Source: Nitrososphaera sp. (lineage in GTDB: Archaea; Thermoproteota; Nitrososphaeria; Nitrososphaerales; Nitrososphaeraceae). From it: a stretch of 64,000 nucleotides of DNA. Positions 31,794 to 40,820 of the stretch are shown here, piece after piece. The notes beneath the pieces were generated by a model. That model saw nothing but the letters and a program-made list of their open reading frames with translations. It made no database searches and was not told the DNA's origin. Location of the stretch: positions 95,309 to 159,308 of the forward strand of contig NZ_JACAEH010000021.1 in the NCBI RefSeq assembly GCF_013388945.1, given 5' to 3'. The stretch's first letter is position 1. Every line of letters begins with the position of its first letter. A program made the position numbers and the translations under genes.

Positions 31794-32999
31794 GACCTTT
31801 TTTGCGGCTGCCTGCTTGCTGCCAAGAGGCACGTGGACGACTGCCTTTTCTTTGTCGACTATCCACACCTCCGTCGTGTCCGAGCCTGCTGCAGAGCCCT
31901 TCCTTGCAAGGTCGTTTGCCACCACGAGGTCGGCCTTGCACTCCTTCAGCTTTTTGAAAGCCTTTTCCACGAGCGCCGGTTCAGAATCGCCGTAGCCTGC
32001 CTTGAACGCGACCAGGAACACGCCGCTGTCTATTTTTTTCACCTCGTCGACTATTTTCCGGGTGGGGACAAGCGACAGCTTCAATCCTCCCGACCTCGTG
32101 TCTATCTTCCTGGCAGACTTGCTCGAAGGCTTGAAATCTGCAACTGCGGCTGCCATTATCAGCGCGTCGTAGCCTTGCTTCAACTCTGAAACTACCGCGT
32201 CGCGCATCTCGTCGCCAGTCCTGACCCTGATTATTCTGGAAGCGGAAGGCGTCTCCGTGCCGTGGCCGTATACAAGCGTCACCTGCGCGCCCATGCCCTC
32301 TGCCGCCCTTGCGATTGCCATTCCCATCTTGCCCGAGCTTGCGTTTGTGACGACGCGGATAGGGTCTATCTGCTCTGCCGTGCTCCCGGCAGTCACCAGA
32401 ATCTTCCTTCCGGCAAGCGGTCCCGCCTTGCCAATGGCTGCAATTGTTGCCTTTAGCACTGCTTCTGGCTCGGCCACCTTGGCCTTGCCCTCTTCAATGG
32501 TGGGCTCGACAAACGTGGCGCGCTTTTTCAGCCTCTCGACGTTTTGCTGTATGAACTCGTTTCCGTACATCGCCTCGTGCATTGCCGGCGCTATTATGAC
32601 AGGTATCTTTGACCCGAGCGCGACGCTCAACACCGATGTCACGGGCGTGTCGTCGATGCCGGACGCGGCCTTGCCTATCGTGTTTGCGGTGCACGGATAC
32701 ACGACTATCAGGTCGGACATGTTGTAGTCTGCAAGCGCGACGTGCTCGAGCCTGCCTGTAAGTCTGGTGACGACTTCGTTGCCGGTGGCCCACTCCATCA
32801 TGTCTGCGTGCAGGAGCGTGGACGACGTGGACTGGCTCATGACGGCGTGCACGTCAGCGCCGTGGCGCATCAGAAGTCTTGCAAGGTCGATTGCGCGGTA
32901 GGCTGCGACGCTTCCTGTTATGCACAGCACAACCTTCTTGCCGGCAAGCTCGCTTCCGTCAGAACCCGTGATGTCCTTGGATGGATGCGCGCCCCTCAT
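31749..32999 (-). CDS. coaBC: CoaBC (PPC synthetase / decarboxylase)
   Basis: The 416-residue bifunctional protein has an N-terminal flavoprotein CoaC domain (KVVLCITGSVAAYRAIDLA, active-site His in LEHVALADY, PCTANTIGKAASGI, PAMHEAMY) and a C-terminal CoaB domain (ILVTAGSTAEQIDPIRVVTNASSGKMG, AAVADFKP). It ligates cysteine to 4'-phosphopantothenate and decarboxylates the product to 4'-phosphopantetheine. The ATG at 32999 overlaps the panB stop by four bases; the track's longer start lies inside panB. Last gene of the CoA operon. Confidence 0.93.
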   Translation of the reverse strand: MRGAHPSKDITGSDGSELAGKKVVLCITGSVAAYRAIDLARLLMRHGADVHAVMSQSTSSTLLHADMMEWATGNEVVTRLTGRLEHVALADYNMSDLIVVYPCTANTIGKAASGIDDTPVTSVLSVALGSKIPVIIAPAMHEAMYGNEFIQQNVERLKKRATFVEPTIEEGKAKVAEPEAVLKATIAAIGKAGPLAGRKILVTAGSTAEQIDPIRVVTNASSGKMGMAIARAAEGMGAQVTLVYGHGTETPSASRIIRVRTGDEMRDAVVSELKQGYDALIMAAAVADFKPSSKSARKIDTRSGGLKLSLVPTRKIVDEVKKIDSGVFLVAFKAGYGDSEPALVEKAFKKLKECKADLVVANDLARKGSAAGSDTTEVWIVDKEKAVVHVPLGSKQAAAKKVLELVAESVKGKPGK

Positions 33000-33841
33000 T
33001 TCTTGCGCCCCATCTTTGCCGCCTCGTTTGCATCCATGTGGAAAGTGTTCTGGTCGCCGGGGAACTTGCCTGCCTTGACTTCCTGCGCGTAGCTTGCAAC
33101 TGCGTCGAGGATGGGCTTGGCAAGCTCTGCGTAGCGCTTGACGAACCTTGGCTTGATGTCCTCGTAAATCCCAAGCAGGTCGTGAAGCACGAGCACCTGC
33201 CCGTCGCACCCGGGGCCGGAGCCTATCCCTATTGTGGGCACCGACACCTTCTTTGTTATCATCTCTGCGGCCTCGCTTGCGACCATTTCAAGCACTATTG
33301 AAAACACGCCGGCGTTTTCAAGCGCCTTGGCGTCGTGGAAAAGCCGAACTGCAGCGTCTGCGGTCCTGCCCTGCAGCTTGTAGCCTTCCCAGAGCGACGA
33401 CGTCTGCGGCTTTAAGCCGATGTGGCCCATGACGGGCACGCCTGCCTCCACTATCGCACTGACCTTGTCTGCTATCTCTGCGCCGCCTTCGAGCTTGACT
33501 GCGTCGCAGCCGGCTTTGATGAACCTGATGGCGTTTTCCACCGCCATGCTCGTGCTTGGCTGGTACGAGCCAAACGGCATGTCGCCCACTATCATGGCCC
33601 TCTTGGCACCCCTTGACACCGCGCCGCAGAACATCAGCATCTCTGACATTTCAACGGGCACAGTGCTTGGGTGTCCGAGCACCACCATGCCCGCGCTGTC
33701 GCCAACAAGCAGGACGTCGACTCCCGCCCTGTCGCATATCAACGACGTGGAATAGTCGTACGCTGTGAGCACCGCTATCTTCTCACTGCCCTTCATCGAC
33801 GCAAGGTCGCTGACGCTGACCTTCTTTTTCTGCTGCGTCAC
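32996..33841 (-). CDS. panB: 3-methyl-2-oxobutanoate hydroxymethyltransferase (PanB)
   Basis: The 281-residue protein has the family blocks KIAVLTAYDYSTSLICDRAGVDVLLVGDSAGMV, GDMPFGSYQPS, AVKLEGG, VMGHIGLKPQ and VLVLHDLLGI. It makes ketopantoate from 2-oxoisovalerate using methylene-tetrahydropterin. Mg-binding residues (Asp of GDS and DMPFGSY) are present. The GTG start shares GTGA with the stop of a reading frame that continues the upstream phosphopantothenate synthetase gene. Confidence 0.95.
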   Translation of the reverse strand: MTQQKKKVSVSDLASMKGSEKIAVLTAYDYSTSLICDRAGVDVLLVGDSAGMVVLGHPSTVPVEMSEMLMFCGAVSRGAKRAMIVGDMPFGSYQPSTSMAVENAIRFIKAGCDAVKLEGGAEIADKVSAIVEAGVPVMGHIGLKPQTSSLWEGYKLQGRTADAAVRLFHDAKALENAGVFSIVLEMVASEAAEMITKKVSVPTIGIGSGPGCDGQVLVLHDLLGIYEDIKPRFVKRYAELAKPILDAVASYAQEVKAGKFPGDQNTFHMDANEAAKMGRKK

Positions 33842-33924
33842 TTTGCTCCGCTCCTTATGCTTGCGAGCGACTGGTCAAGGTTTTCCTCGTTGTCGAAAAG
33901 TTCCACAATCTGCCGCAGCGTCTT
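33838..33924 (-). pseudogene. Continuation of PPS reading frame after in-frame TAA
   Basis: After the TAA that ends the PPS ORF, the same frame stays open for 28 codons (KTLRQIVELFDNEENLDQS...) and ends at a TGA that overlaps the panB GTG start by four bases. The sequence looks coding and resembles the C-terminal tail I would expect for PPS. A single-base change would remove the stop. It may be lost, read through, or the result of a sequencing error. Confidence 0.5.
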
Positions 33925-34578
33925 TTAGTCCTTGCCCTTCAGTGCACTTACTTTCTGCACCAGCGCCGGCATGACCCTGACGAGGTTGTCCACTATGGTG
34001 ATATTTGCGGCCCTGGCGGTCCTCGAGAGCGGGTTGAGGTCTACTGTTATGACGCTCTTGCCCATCTTTGCCAGAGCCTCGGTCCTGTCGCCGTCTTCAA
34101 GCGGCACGAAAACCGTGTCAGCGACAAGTATCCCTTCCGGGTCCACGCGCCTGCGTTCGCTTGAAAGCTCGGGTATCCTGGCAGACGCTTTTTCGCCGAC
34201 GCCCAGGACCTGTCTTGCTCCGTGCCTTTCAAGCTCGGCCTTTATGGCGCGCTCGCGCTCTTCTGTCCTGTAGAAAAGGTTGACCTCTATTTTCGCGCCG
34301 GTAATGTCTGCAAGTTCCACAATCTCTTTTGCGCACAGCGCTGCAGCATTGCCGTTTACAGACAGCACCGCGTTTTTTGATATCAGCAGTAGCGCCGCCG
34401 CTGCCCTGACGGCACTCTCTGCCATCTCGGTGGTCTTTTCGCCAAGCAGATAATCAAAAGCCTCGCCCCTGCCGTGCGCAATCAGGCCCTCTGCCACCAC
34501 GATGTTGCGCTTGAATCCGTCGACGAGCTTTTCCCGGGTCATGAGGGACGCTGCCCTCGGGTGGTCGTCCGGTATCAT
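33925..34578 (-). CDS. 4-phosphopantoate-beta-alanine ligase (PPS)
   Basis: The 217-residue protein matches archaeal phosphopantothenate synthetase: [19 protein letters not shown] at the start, [52 protein letters not shown], and [20 protein letters not shown]. It condenses 4-phosphopantoate with beta-alanine, replacing bacterial PanC in archaeal CoA synthesis. It lies three bases after the pantoate kinase gene. It appears about 28 residues shorter than expected because of an in-frame TAA followed by continued coding-like sequence. Confidence 0.87.
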   Translation of the reverse strand: MIPDDHPRAASLMTREKLVDGFKRNIVVAEGLIAHGRGEAFDYLLGEKTTEMAESAVRAAAALLLISKNAVLSVNGNAAALCAKEIVELADITGAKIEVNLFYRTEERERAIKAELERHGARQVLGVGEKASARIPELSSERRRVDPEGILVADTVFVPLEDGDRTEALAKMGKSVITVDLNPLSRTARAANITIVDNLVRVMPALVQKVSALKGKD

Positions 34579-34581
34579 CGC

Positions 34582-35505
34582 CTAGAGGACCCGCGCCCCT
34601 CTGCCGTCGATTCCGCAGACAAGGAGCGTGCCTTCAAATCCCTGCAGGACCTTTGCGGCCTCTCCTGCCATGCCCTCCGGAACTATTGTGAAAACCGTCT
34701 GGCCGAATAGCGCGATGCCGCACCTGAATCCCGCCGACTTTAATGCCATTACAGGGCCGGCGCACCTGCCTTTTTCAAGGCCGAGCGTCTGCGCAAACTC
34801 GAAAGACATGTCGAGGAAATCTTCGACCTTCCTTGACTCTGAAAGCCGTGCAAGCATCCTGCCGCCAAGCCCGTTTATCTCGTCCATCCTCCCCGCCAGA
34901 AACGCCTTTGTAGATATCGGCGCCATGCACAGCACGACTGCCTTGTAGCCGTCAAGCGGGACCGTGTCGACGGTGCCGACGCCGGGTGCGCCTGCGGCTC
35001 TTCGCATCTCAAAGCCGCCGGAGTACTCTGCAATCACGGTGCCAAGCCCTGTCTTGCAGGCGACCTCTGCCATGTGGGCCACCTGTGCAGCTTTTGCCAT
35101 GTCAAACCCGGTGCCAAGCGCCTCGTTGAGCGCATAGCTCAGGCTGAGCGCGGCCGCGCCGCTTGAACCCAGGCCGTACCCGACTGGTATGCCTATTTCA
35201 TGCTCGACCTTTACAAAGCACGGCACGTCGACGTTTCTCATGTAATAGTCGACGACCCATTGTGAGACCTCGGCCTCGCTCGGCTTTGCAGCCTTGCCGT
35301 TTATCCGGATCTTTGAGCCAGGCTTGCCGGAATAGACATAAACTGTCGTCTCGATGCCTCTGTCAATTGAAAACCCCGCGCCCCTCGACCCCCTGTAAAG
35401 CGGGTCTGTCCCCTGGCCGTGCGGGATTTCAAAAAAGCCGGTGATGTGGCCGGGCGAGAACGCCTTGGCTACAGCTAGAGGTGCCGTAACCAGTGTCGAT
35501 GCCAT
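34582..35505 (-). CDS. Pantoate kinase (GHMP family)
   Basis: The 307-residue GHMP kinase starts APLAVAKAFSPGHITGFFEI, has the ATP-binding motif GIPVGYGLGSSGAAALSL and the C-terminal GRCAGPVMALKSAGFRCGIALFGQTVF. This pattern and its position just upstream of PPS identify archaeal pantoate kinase, which phosphorylates pantoate before ligation to beta-alanine. First gene of the CoA operon PoK-PPS-panB-coaBC. A minus-strand TATA element about 25 nt upstream of the ATG indicates a leaderless mRNA. Confidence 0.92.
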   Translation of the reverse strand: MASTLVTAPLAVAKAFSPGHITGFFEIPHGQGTDPLYRGSRGAGFSIDRGIETTVYVYSGKPGSKIRINGKAAKPSEAEVSQWVVDYYMRNVDVPCFVKVEHEIGIPVGYGLGSSGAAALSLSYALNEALGTGFDMAKAAQVAHMAEVACKTGLGTVIAEYSGGFEMRRAAGAPGVGTVDTVPLDGYKAVVLCMAPISTKAFLAGRMDEINGLGGRMLARLSESRKVEDFLDMSFEFAQTLGLEKGRCAGPVMALKSAGFRCGIALFGQTVFTIVPEGMAGEAAKVLQGFEGTLLVCGIDGRGARVL

Positions 35506-35525
35506 CAGCTGTTTATAAGGCGCAG

Positions 35526-35558
35526 AATATATAATAATAATGTTTAATTAGTTTAAAT
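35526..35558. promoter_or_regulatory. Divergent promoter, pantoate kinase / PhoU-like gene
   Basis: The 68-base gap holds a minus-strand TATA (read TTATATATTC, about 35526-35535) for the CoA operon and a plus-strand TATA-like TTAGTTTAAATG (about 35548-35560) for the PhoU-like gene, each near 25 nt from its start codon. Confidence 0.55.
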
Positions 35559-35573
35559 GCCTTTATACTAGTT

Positions 35574-36584
35574 ATGACGAGGTACGCAAGGCGCCTTCAG
35601 CAGATTGGAAGCAGCATACTTGTATCTCTGCCAAGTGAGTGGATAAAGAGCAACAAGCTGGAAAAAGGTAGCATAGTCCCGGTGGACGTCAACCGCGACA
35701 ACACGCTTTCCATCTTTCCGTCAGAATCGGATGCAGAGCACACCAAGGAAGCTGCAATACAGTACTCGCCGGCGTCGATGGACTCGCTTGTAAACCAGGT
35801 CTACGGCGCCTACCTTCTGGGCTACGACGTCATCCGCGTGCGGGCGTCCGGCTCGATATCTTACGAAGACGCCGAGCGCTTCAAGCGCGCGATGCGCAAG
35901 CTCGTCGGGCTTGAAATTGTGGAAGAAGATGGCAGGAACATCACGTCGCAGTTCCTGCTTGACCCGAACACGCTTGACGCCGAAAAGATTCTGCGCCGGC
36001 TAAACTCGCTTGTCGCCGGCATGTTCCGCGAGACCATGGAGGCAATCCGCGCAAGGCAGAACACCGTGCGCAAGTCGATTGATGCACGAGACGACGAGGT
36101 GGACCGCCAGTATTTCCTACTTGTCCGGCTTATCCGGAGCGCCATGATGGACCAGAAACTTGCAGGCAAGCTCAACCTGAGCAACATCGACATACTTGAC
36201 TACAGGATTGCCGCAAACCTGCTTGAAGGCGCAGGCGACTACATCGTCGACCTTGCGTCGCTCCAGAACTTTTCACACATCGACTTTATCGACAAGTTCG
36301 TGCAGGCAGGCGAGCTTGTGGAAAAGATGCAGGAAAAGGCGGTAGCCGCCTACATTGGCAAAAACAGGTCAGAATCGATTGCCGTGCTCGACCTTTACGG
36401 CAAGTTCACAGAGGTGATGAACTCGGTAAAGGCCATGTCGGCAGCAGAAAAGGGCAGGAGCGCCGAGTCGACTGTGGCAGTTCTCAACCTCACGTATTCG
36501 ATGGACAGGATAGCGAAGTGCTGGGTGGACGTGGCAGATTTGGTGAAGCCGGTGCACCTGGTGGAGCCTCTGAAAAACGACTAG
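35574..36584 (+). CDS. PhoU-like regulator with AbrB-type N-terminal domain
   Basis: The 336-residue protein begins with a SpoVT/AbrB-like DNA-binding beta domain (TRYARRLQQIGSSILVSLPSEWIKSNKLEKGSIV), then a linker and a helical PhoU domain pair from about residue 125 (LNSLVAGMFRETMEAIRARQ..., MAPPING EGAGDYIVDLASLQNF as the conserved second repeat). This combination is typical of archaeal phosphate-uptake regulators that sense or modulate phosphate transport. No pst genes are next to it, so its target is elsewhere or it is global. Divergent from the CoA operon. Confidence 0.87.
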   Translation: MTRYARRLQQIGSSILVSLPSEWIKSNKLEKGSIVPVDVNRDNTLSIFPSESDAEHTKEAAIQYSPASMDSLVNQVYGAYLLGYDVIRVRASGSISYEDAERFKRAMRKLVGLEIVEEDGRNITSQFLLDPNTLDAEKILRRLNSLVAGMFRETMEAIRARQNTVRKSIDARDDEVDRQYFLLVRLIRSAMMDQKLAGKLNLSNIDILDYRIAANLLEGAGDYIVDLASLQNFSHIDFIDKFVQAGELVEKMQEKAVAAYIGKNRSESIAVLDLYGKFTEVMNSVKAMSAAEKGRSAESTVAVLNLTYSMDRIAKCWVDVADLVKPVHLVEPLKND

Positions 36585-37546
36585 CCGACGATTAGGCCCT
36601 TGGGGTCTATCTCAACTTCAAAGGCGGCAAAGCCGGCGGCCTTTATTCCTGCAGCTATGCGCTCGCTGTCCTCCTTGTTTGCCGCAAGTGCTATTATCGC
36701 GCCACCGCCGCCGGCGCCGGTCATCTTGGCGCCAAGCGCGCCAGAGCGTCTTGCGACATCAATCAGCTCGTCTGCCTTTTCGTGCGACACACCCAGCCTC
36801 TCAAGCAAGAGCTGGCTCTCGTTCATGAGAACTCCAAGCTGGTCTATATTTCCAGAGCCAAGCGCCGCAAGTGCCTGGTTGCAGATGTCTTTAGCTTGCG
36901 ACATCAGGCCGCCAAACGCCATCTGGTTTGCCTCCTTCAGCTTGCGCACGCTTGACACCAGCTCGCCCGTGTTGTGCTTTATGCCCGTGTCGCCTATGAC
37001 AAGTGAAAGCTTGCTCTTTGCGTCCACCTTCTTGAATCCGCCGCCCCTGCTGTAGTGGATGAGCCCGCCAAACGTGCTCACGTAGCAGTCGGCGCCAGAA
37101 GAGTTCTTGTGGATTATGCGCTCAGCCTCTATTGCGCTTTCGCATATCTTTTTCTTGTCCGGCCTGCCAAGGAGCGACTCGATTGCCGCAATGGTGGCGA
37201 CAAGCGAGGCCGCCGACGAGCCGAGCCCCACGCCGTAGGGGATGTCGGACTTTATCGTTATCTCGAGGCCGGTCTTTTGCTTCCTTGCGTCAAGCGCGTG
37301 CTTTGCGGCAAAATACAGGGGGTCGAGCGCGCTGCGGGCGTTCACGCCCTCTATCAGCTTGAAGGTCGAGCCCTCAAACTCGCCGGCTGCGATGTCTGAC
37401 TTTATCGTGACCTTGCCTTCCCTGACCTTTCTGGCAGACACTGTTATGCGCCTGTCAATCGAAGCAAGTATCGCCGGGTTGCCGTACACGACGAAATGCT
37501 CGCCAAACAGTATTATCTTTGCCGGAGCCGACGCCCTGCCCTTCAT
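36581..37546 (-). CDS. mvk: Mevalonate kinase
   Basis: The 321-residue GHMP kinase has APAKIILFGEHFVVYGNPAI (substrate/ATP N-terminal motif), IPYGVGLGSSAASLVATIAAI (P-loop), and KMTGAGGGGAIIAL (C-terminal glycine motif). It phosphorylates mevalonate in the archaeal isoprenoid pathway for membrane lipids. The start at 37546 gives an ATGA overlap with the upstream MEMO gene; the track start lies 48 codons inside that gene. Last gene of rpoN-eno-uS2-MEMO-mvk. Confidence 0.95.
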   Translation of the reverse strand: MKGRASAPAKIILFGEHFVVYGNPAILASIDRRITVSARKVREGKVTIKSDIAAGEFEGSTFKLIEGVNARSALDPLYFAAKHALDARKQKTGLEITIKSDIPYGVGLGSSAASLVATIAAIESLLGRPDKKKICESAIEAERIIHKNSSGADCYVSTFGGLIHYSRGGGFKKVDAKSKLSLVIGDTGIKHNTGELVSSVRKLKEANQMAFGGLMSQAKDICNQALAALGSGNIDQLGVLMNESQLLLERLGVSHEKADELIDVARRSGALGAKMTGAGGGGAIIALAANKEDSERIAAGIKAAGFAAFEVEIDPKGLIVG

Positions 37547-38391
37547 ACAAACACCACCGATGAATACCCCACCACTGCGCTTGTGTCCCCCGTAACGTCG
37601 CCGCTGGTCGCATATTTGAGCAGTTCGCCCCTCGTCGCGCCGAGGCTCTTTGCAGCCACCATTATCGACGCTATCGCCCCGTAGCCGCACGCCGACACGT
37701 CCATCCTCTCAAGGACGCTGTAGAATTTCGGGACGTTCAGCTCGAGCATCGTGCTTATCAGCTCGCTGTCCTTCTTGTGCGCAGACTCGTTTGGCTCGTA
37801 GTGCGTCAGGTCCGACGATGCTATCAGGACCGTGTCGTCGCTTTCTGCCGCCGTGTCGGCTATCGCCTTTCCAAGGTCGTAGGCCGTGTCGATGTCCTGC
37901 ATCATCAGGATGACCGGAACGATGGTGAACTGGTCGCGGATGTACTGCAAGAACGGCAGCTGCACTTCAAGGCAGTGGTCGCGGCTGTGCGCCATGTCGT
38001 CAAAGTCAACTATTCCTGACCTCTTTGCCATCCCCTCAGCCCACTGACCGTTCACCTCGACCTGCCCAAGCGGCGTCTCCCACACGCCGCCTTTCATAGT
38101 GGCGACGCCGGAGCCAATGCCGTAGTGATTCGGGCCCACGATTACTGCGTTTGAAAACTCGTGCGAGGAAATCTGGTAGTACCCGTTTGCAGCAACGGCG
38201 CCAGAATACATGTAGCCTGCGTGCGGCGTCACCATGCCGTATATCTTGCGCTCAGTCAGGGAAGGCGGGGGCATGCCGGGGCCGAACTTGCGGTTGCGAA
38301 AAGACTGGTCGATGGTGGTGCGAAGCTCGGAAGGATTGGAAGGGTAAAACATGCCGGCGACTGCCGGCGGGCGTCTTGCGGGTTTTGTCAA
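37543..38391 (-). CDS. MEMO1/AmmeMemoRadiSam protein B family
   Basis: The 282-residue protein has the MEMO pattern: RPPAVAGMFYPSNPSEL, VTPHAGYMYSGAVAANGY with the metal-like His, VGPNHYGIG and SSDLTHYEPNE. The fold is that of class III dioxygenases; catalysis in archaea is unproven. It starts at TTG (TTGA overlap with the uS2 stop) and is conserved at this operon position in archaea next to mevalonate kinase. Role unknown. Confidence 0.9.
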   Translation of the reverse strand: MTKPARRPPAVAGMFYPSNPSELRTTIDQSFRNRKFGPGMPPPSLTERKIYGMVTPHAGYMYSGAVAANGYYQISSHEFSNAVIVGPNHYGIGSGVATMKGGVWETPLGQVEVNGQWAEGMAKRSGIVDFDDMAHSRDHCLEVQLPFLQYIRDQFTIVPVILMMQDIDTAYDLGKAIADTAAESDDTVLIASSDLTHYEPNESAHKKDSELISTMLELNVPKFYSVLERMDVSACGYGAIASIMVAAKSLGATRGELLKYATSGDVTGDTSAVVGYSSVVFV

Positions 38392-39083
38392 GATATTTCC
38401 TCGACTAACTTTGTCTCAAAGTCGTCGATTGATATCTTCATCTCGCTGTCGGACTTAATCTTGCCCTGCTTCTTCAGGACTTCCCTTGCCAAAAGCCAGT
38501 AGGTGGTCGCAAGCGCCTTTCTGCCCCTGTTGTTGGCAGGGATTGTCAGGTCGACCTTTGATGTCACGTTGTCGCTGTTTGCAATCGCGATCACAGGCAC
38601 GCCTGCCCTCGTCGCCTCGATGACTGCCTGCTGGTCCGCCTGCGGGTCTGTGACTACCACTATCTCCGGCTCCATGTAGCCTGGAAGCGACGGGTTGGTG
38701 AATGTGCCTGGCATGAACCTTCCGAGAATCCTTGTCGCGCCTGTCAGCTCACAGAACTTTTCCACCGGCGTCTTGCCGTATTCCCTTGCAGACGTCACTG
38801 CTACTTTTGAGATGTCGGCCCTGCCGATGAACTTGGCAGCCACGTCGATTCTTGCAAGCGTCTTGCTGATGTCAAGTATGTACAGGCCCTCGGGGTTTGC
38901 GCGCACGATAAAGGGCGCCATGAACTTCGTCTTGACCGGCGTTCCTACCCTGATTCCTGTAGAGAGTATCATCTTTTCTAAATTGTCAGTGTCAATGGAC
39001 TCCTGACCTTCCGGGCTTTCAACCACGGAAGTCTCTTCTACGCTGGCCTCCTCGGCCGGCGAGGCCTGTTCGGGATCGCTCAT
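38388..39083 (-). CDS. rps2: 30S ribosomal protein uS2
   Basis: The 231-residue protein has an acidic N-terminal extension of about 35 residues, then the uS2 core: GTPVKTKFMAPFIVRANPEGLYILDISKT, GRFMPGTFTNP, PEIVVVTDPQADQQAVIEA, GVPVIAIANSDN and IPANNRGRKALATTYWLLAREVL. Part of the small subunit neck. It shares ATGA overlap with the enolase stop. The clustering rpoN-eno-rps2 is a classical archaeal arrangement. Confidence 0.96.
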   Translation of the reverse strand: MSDPEQASPAEEASVEETSVVESPEGQESIDTDNLEKMILSTGIRVGTPVKTKFMAPFIVRANPEGLYILDISKTLARIDVAAKFIGRADISKVAVTSAREYGKTPVEKFCELTGATRILGRFMPGTFTNPSLPGYMEPEIVVVTDPQADQQAVIEATRAGVPVIAIANSDNVTSKVDLTIPANNRGRKALATTYWLLAREVLKKQGKIKSDSEMKISIDDFETKLVEEIS

Positions 39084-40330
39084 ATTGCAGGGGTCAGTTC
39101 GGCCATACCAGCTATTAAATCATACTCTGACATGCGCACAAGCTCGTTTAGCTTGGCAATGCGCTCGCCGCCTAGCACGCCCGTCTTTATCATCTTCGAG
39201 CCCGTGGCGACTGCAATGTGCGCGATGTGCGAGTCGACAGACTCGCCGGACCTGTGCGACGTTATGATGCCAATGTTGTTCTTTTTGCATTCCTTTGCAA
39301 ATTCAAGCGCGTCGTAGAGACTGCCTGCCTGGTTCACCTTCAGGATTGCGCCAGAGCACGCGCCATAGCCCACCGCCTTTTTGACCATGCCCGCGTTTGT
39401 CACGAGCATGTCGTCGCCTGTCACAAGCATACCCCTGTTCTTTTTGGTCAGGACGGCCATGCTCTCAAAGTCGCCTTCGTGCACAGGGTCTTCTGCATAC
39501 ACCAGCTTGTAGTCTGCAATCAGCCTGTTTGCAAACTCTATCTGCTCACCCGTGTCGCGCTTTATCCCCTGCCTTGCATAATTGTAGACGTTGTTCTGCT
39601 CGTCCCAGAACGAAGAGGACGCAAAGTCTATGCCAAGGGCCATGTCCTTTCCCAGCCTGTAGCCGCAGTTTTCCACGGCCTTTTGCGCTATCTCTAGCGC
39701 CTTGTCGTTTGTCACGTTTGGCGCCCACGCCCCCTCGTCGCCCCTGCCGTACGTGAACCTGCTGTCGATGGACTCGATTACCTTTCTCGTCTCCTTGTGC
39801 AGGTTGAAATTCATCTCAAGGGCTTGGACGATGTTCTTGGCGCCGACCGGGCAGGCAAGTATCTCCTGGATGTCCGGCGTGCCGGGGCCCGCGTGCGCAC
39901 CCCCGCCGATTATGTTGCCTAGCGGGAACGGAAAATGATAGGGCTTTTTCGGGTTCAGCAGCCTGAAAAGCGGCGCGCCCTTTGCCCTTGCCGCCGCGTC
40001 GACTGCAGCGATGCTGAGCGCGTACGCGACAGAGCCACCTATTTTAGAATAATTGTCTGTCTTGTCTATCCTGCGCAAAACGTCGTATACTGCCTTTGGG
40101 TCGGAAGCGTCAAGGCCGAGAAACTTGCGCCTGTTTGCGTTAAAGGCTGCAAGCGCCTTTTCCGGCCTGTTGTCGGGAAAGCTCTGCGCCTCCAGCTTGC
40201 CGACGCTAGCTCCTGAGGGCGCGCACGCCCTGCCTGAAAATTTCCTGTCAACGGTTACATCGACTTCGATTGTCTTGCTACCGCGGCTGTTGAAAATTAT
40301 CCTCGCACCAAGGGATGTTATGGAAGGCAA
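39080..40330 (-). CDS. eno: Enolase (phosphopyruvate hydratase)
   Basis: The 416-residue protein carries ARIIFNSRGSKTIEVDV, APSGASVGK, GGGAHAGPGTPDIQEIL, YAEDPVHEGDFESM with metal Glu/Asp, TGDDMLVTN and SHRSGESVDSHIAHIAV. It interconverts 2-phosphoglycerate and phosphoenolpyruvate in gluconeogenesis. The ATG start is family-typical. Lies 29 nt downstream of rpoN. Catalytic Lys regions are present and the protein seems complete. Confidence 0.95.
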   Translation of the reverse strand: MPSITSLGARIIFNSRGSKTIEVDVTVDRKFSGRACAPSGASVGKLEAQSFPDNRPEKALAAFNANRRKFLGLDASDPKAVYDVLRRIDKTDNYSKIGGSVAYALSIAAVDAAARAKGAPLFRLLNPKKPYHFPFPLGNIIGGGAHAGPGTPDIQEILACPVGAKNIVQALEMNFNLHKETRKVIESIDSRFTYGRGDEGAWAPNVTNDKALEIAQKAVENCGYRLGKDMALGIDFASSSFWDEQNNVYNYARQGIKRDTGEQIEFANRLIADYKLVYAEDPVHEGDFESMAVLTKKNRGMLVTGDDMLVTNAGMVKKAVGYGACSGAILKVNQAGSLYDALEFAKECKKNNIGIITSHRSGESVDSHIAHIAVATGSKMIKTGVLGGERIAKLNELVRMSEYDLIAGMAELTPAI

Positions 40331-40358
40331 CAGTTCTTTTGCGCGGGAGGTCGTTATT

Positions 40359-40595
40359 TTACTCTATCTCGGTCTGTATTTCAGACATCCTGCGCCTGAG
40401 AGCCTCGTAGTAGGGGATTATCTGGTAGATTGTCTCAACGCTTGATATGAACATGCGCCTGCAGCAGTAGCGCTTGATGCCAAGCGAGTCCATGACTTTC
40501 GCCGGGTCCTCTCCTGACTTTACGCGGTCAGAGTACTGGCCGTGCTTGTCGGCTATGAGCGCGCCGCAGGTGAAACAACGCACTGGAATAAGCAT
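40359..40595 (-). CDS. rpoN: DNA-directed RNA polymerase subunit N (Rpb10)
   Basis: The 78-residue protein starts [17 protein letters not shown] and contains ...[14 protein letters not shown], the invariant Rpb10 zinc motif CFTCG/RYCCRRM. It is a small assembly subunit of archaeal RNA polymerase. The track ORF begins 19 codons earlier; the family start [11 protein letters not shown] and a minus-strand TATA (TTTTTATAAG, about 40618-40627) fix the ATG at 40595. First gene of the operon. Confidence 0.95.
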   Translation of the reverse strand: MLIPVRCFTCGALIADKHGQYSDRVKSGEDPAKVMDSLGIKRYCCRRMFISSVETIYQIIPYYEALRRRMSEIQTEIE

Positions 40596-40681
40596 CTGCA
40601 ATTGCTGGCTACGCTGGCTTATAAAAACCATTGCAGCGCAAGTAATATTCAAATTAGCGGAGCAAAAGCGTGTAGTCTGGA

Positions 40682-40766
40682 GCGGGAGTCGCCCAGCCTG
40701 GTCAAAGGCGTAAGACTGAGGCTCTTATCCCGAAGGGGTTCGTGGGTTCAAATCCCATCTCCCGCA
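40682..40766 (+). tRNA. tRNA-Leu (GAG)
   Basis: Acceptor GCGGGAG/CTCCCGC with discriminator A, anticodon stem TAAGA/TCTTA with loop CTGAGGC (anticodon GAG), a long variable arm CCCGAAGGGG typical of tRNA-Leu, and T-arm GTGGG-TTCAAAT-CCCAT. CCA is encoded directly after (40767-40769). Confidence 0.93.
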
Positions 40767-40820
40767 CCATCTTACTTTTACAGTATAGGATGAAAAATGA
40801 AAAAAGAGAGAGCCTGTGCC

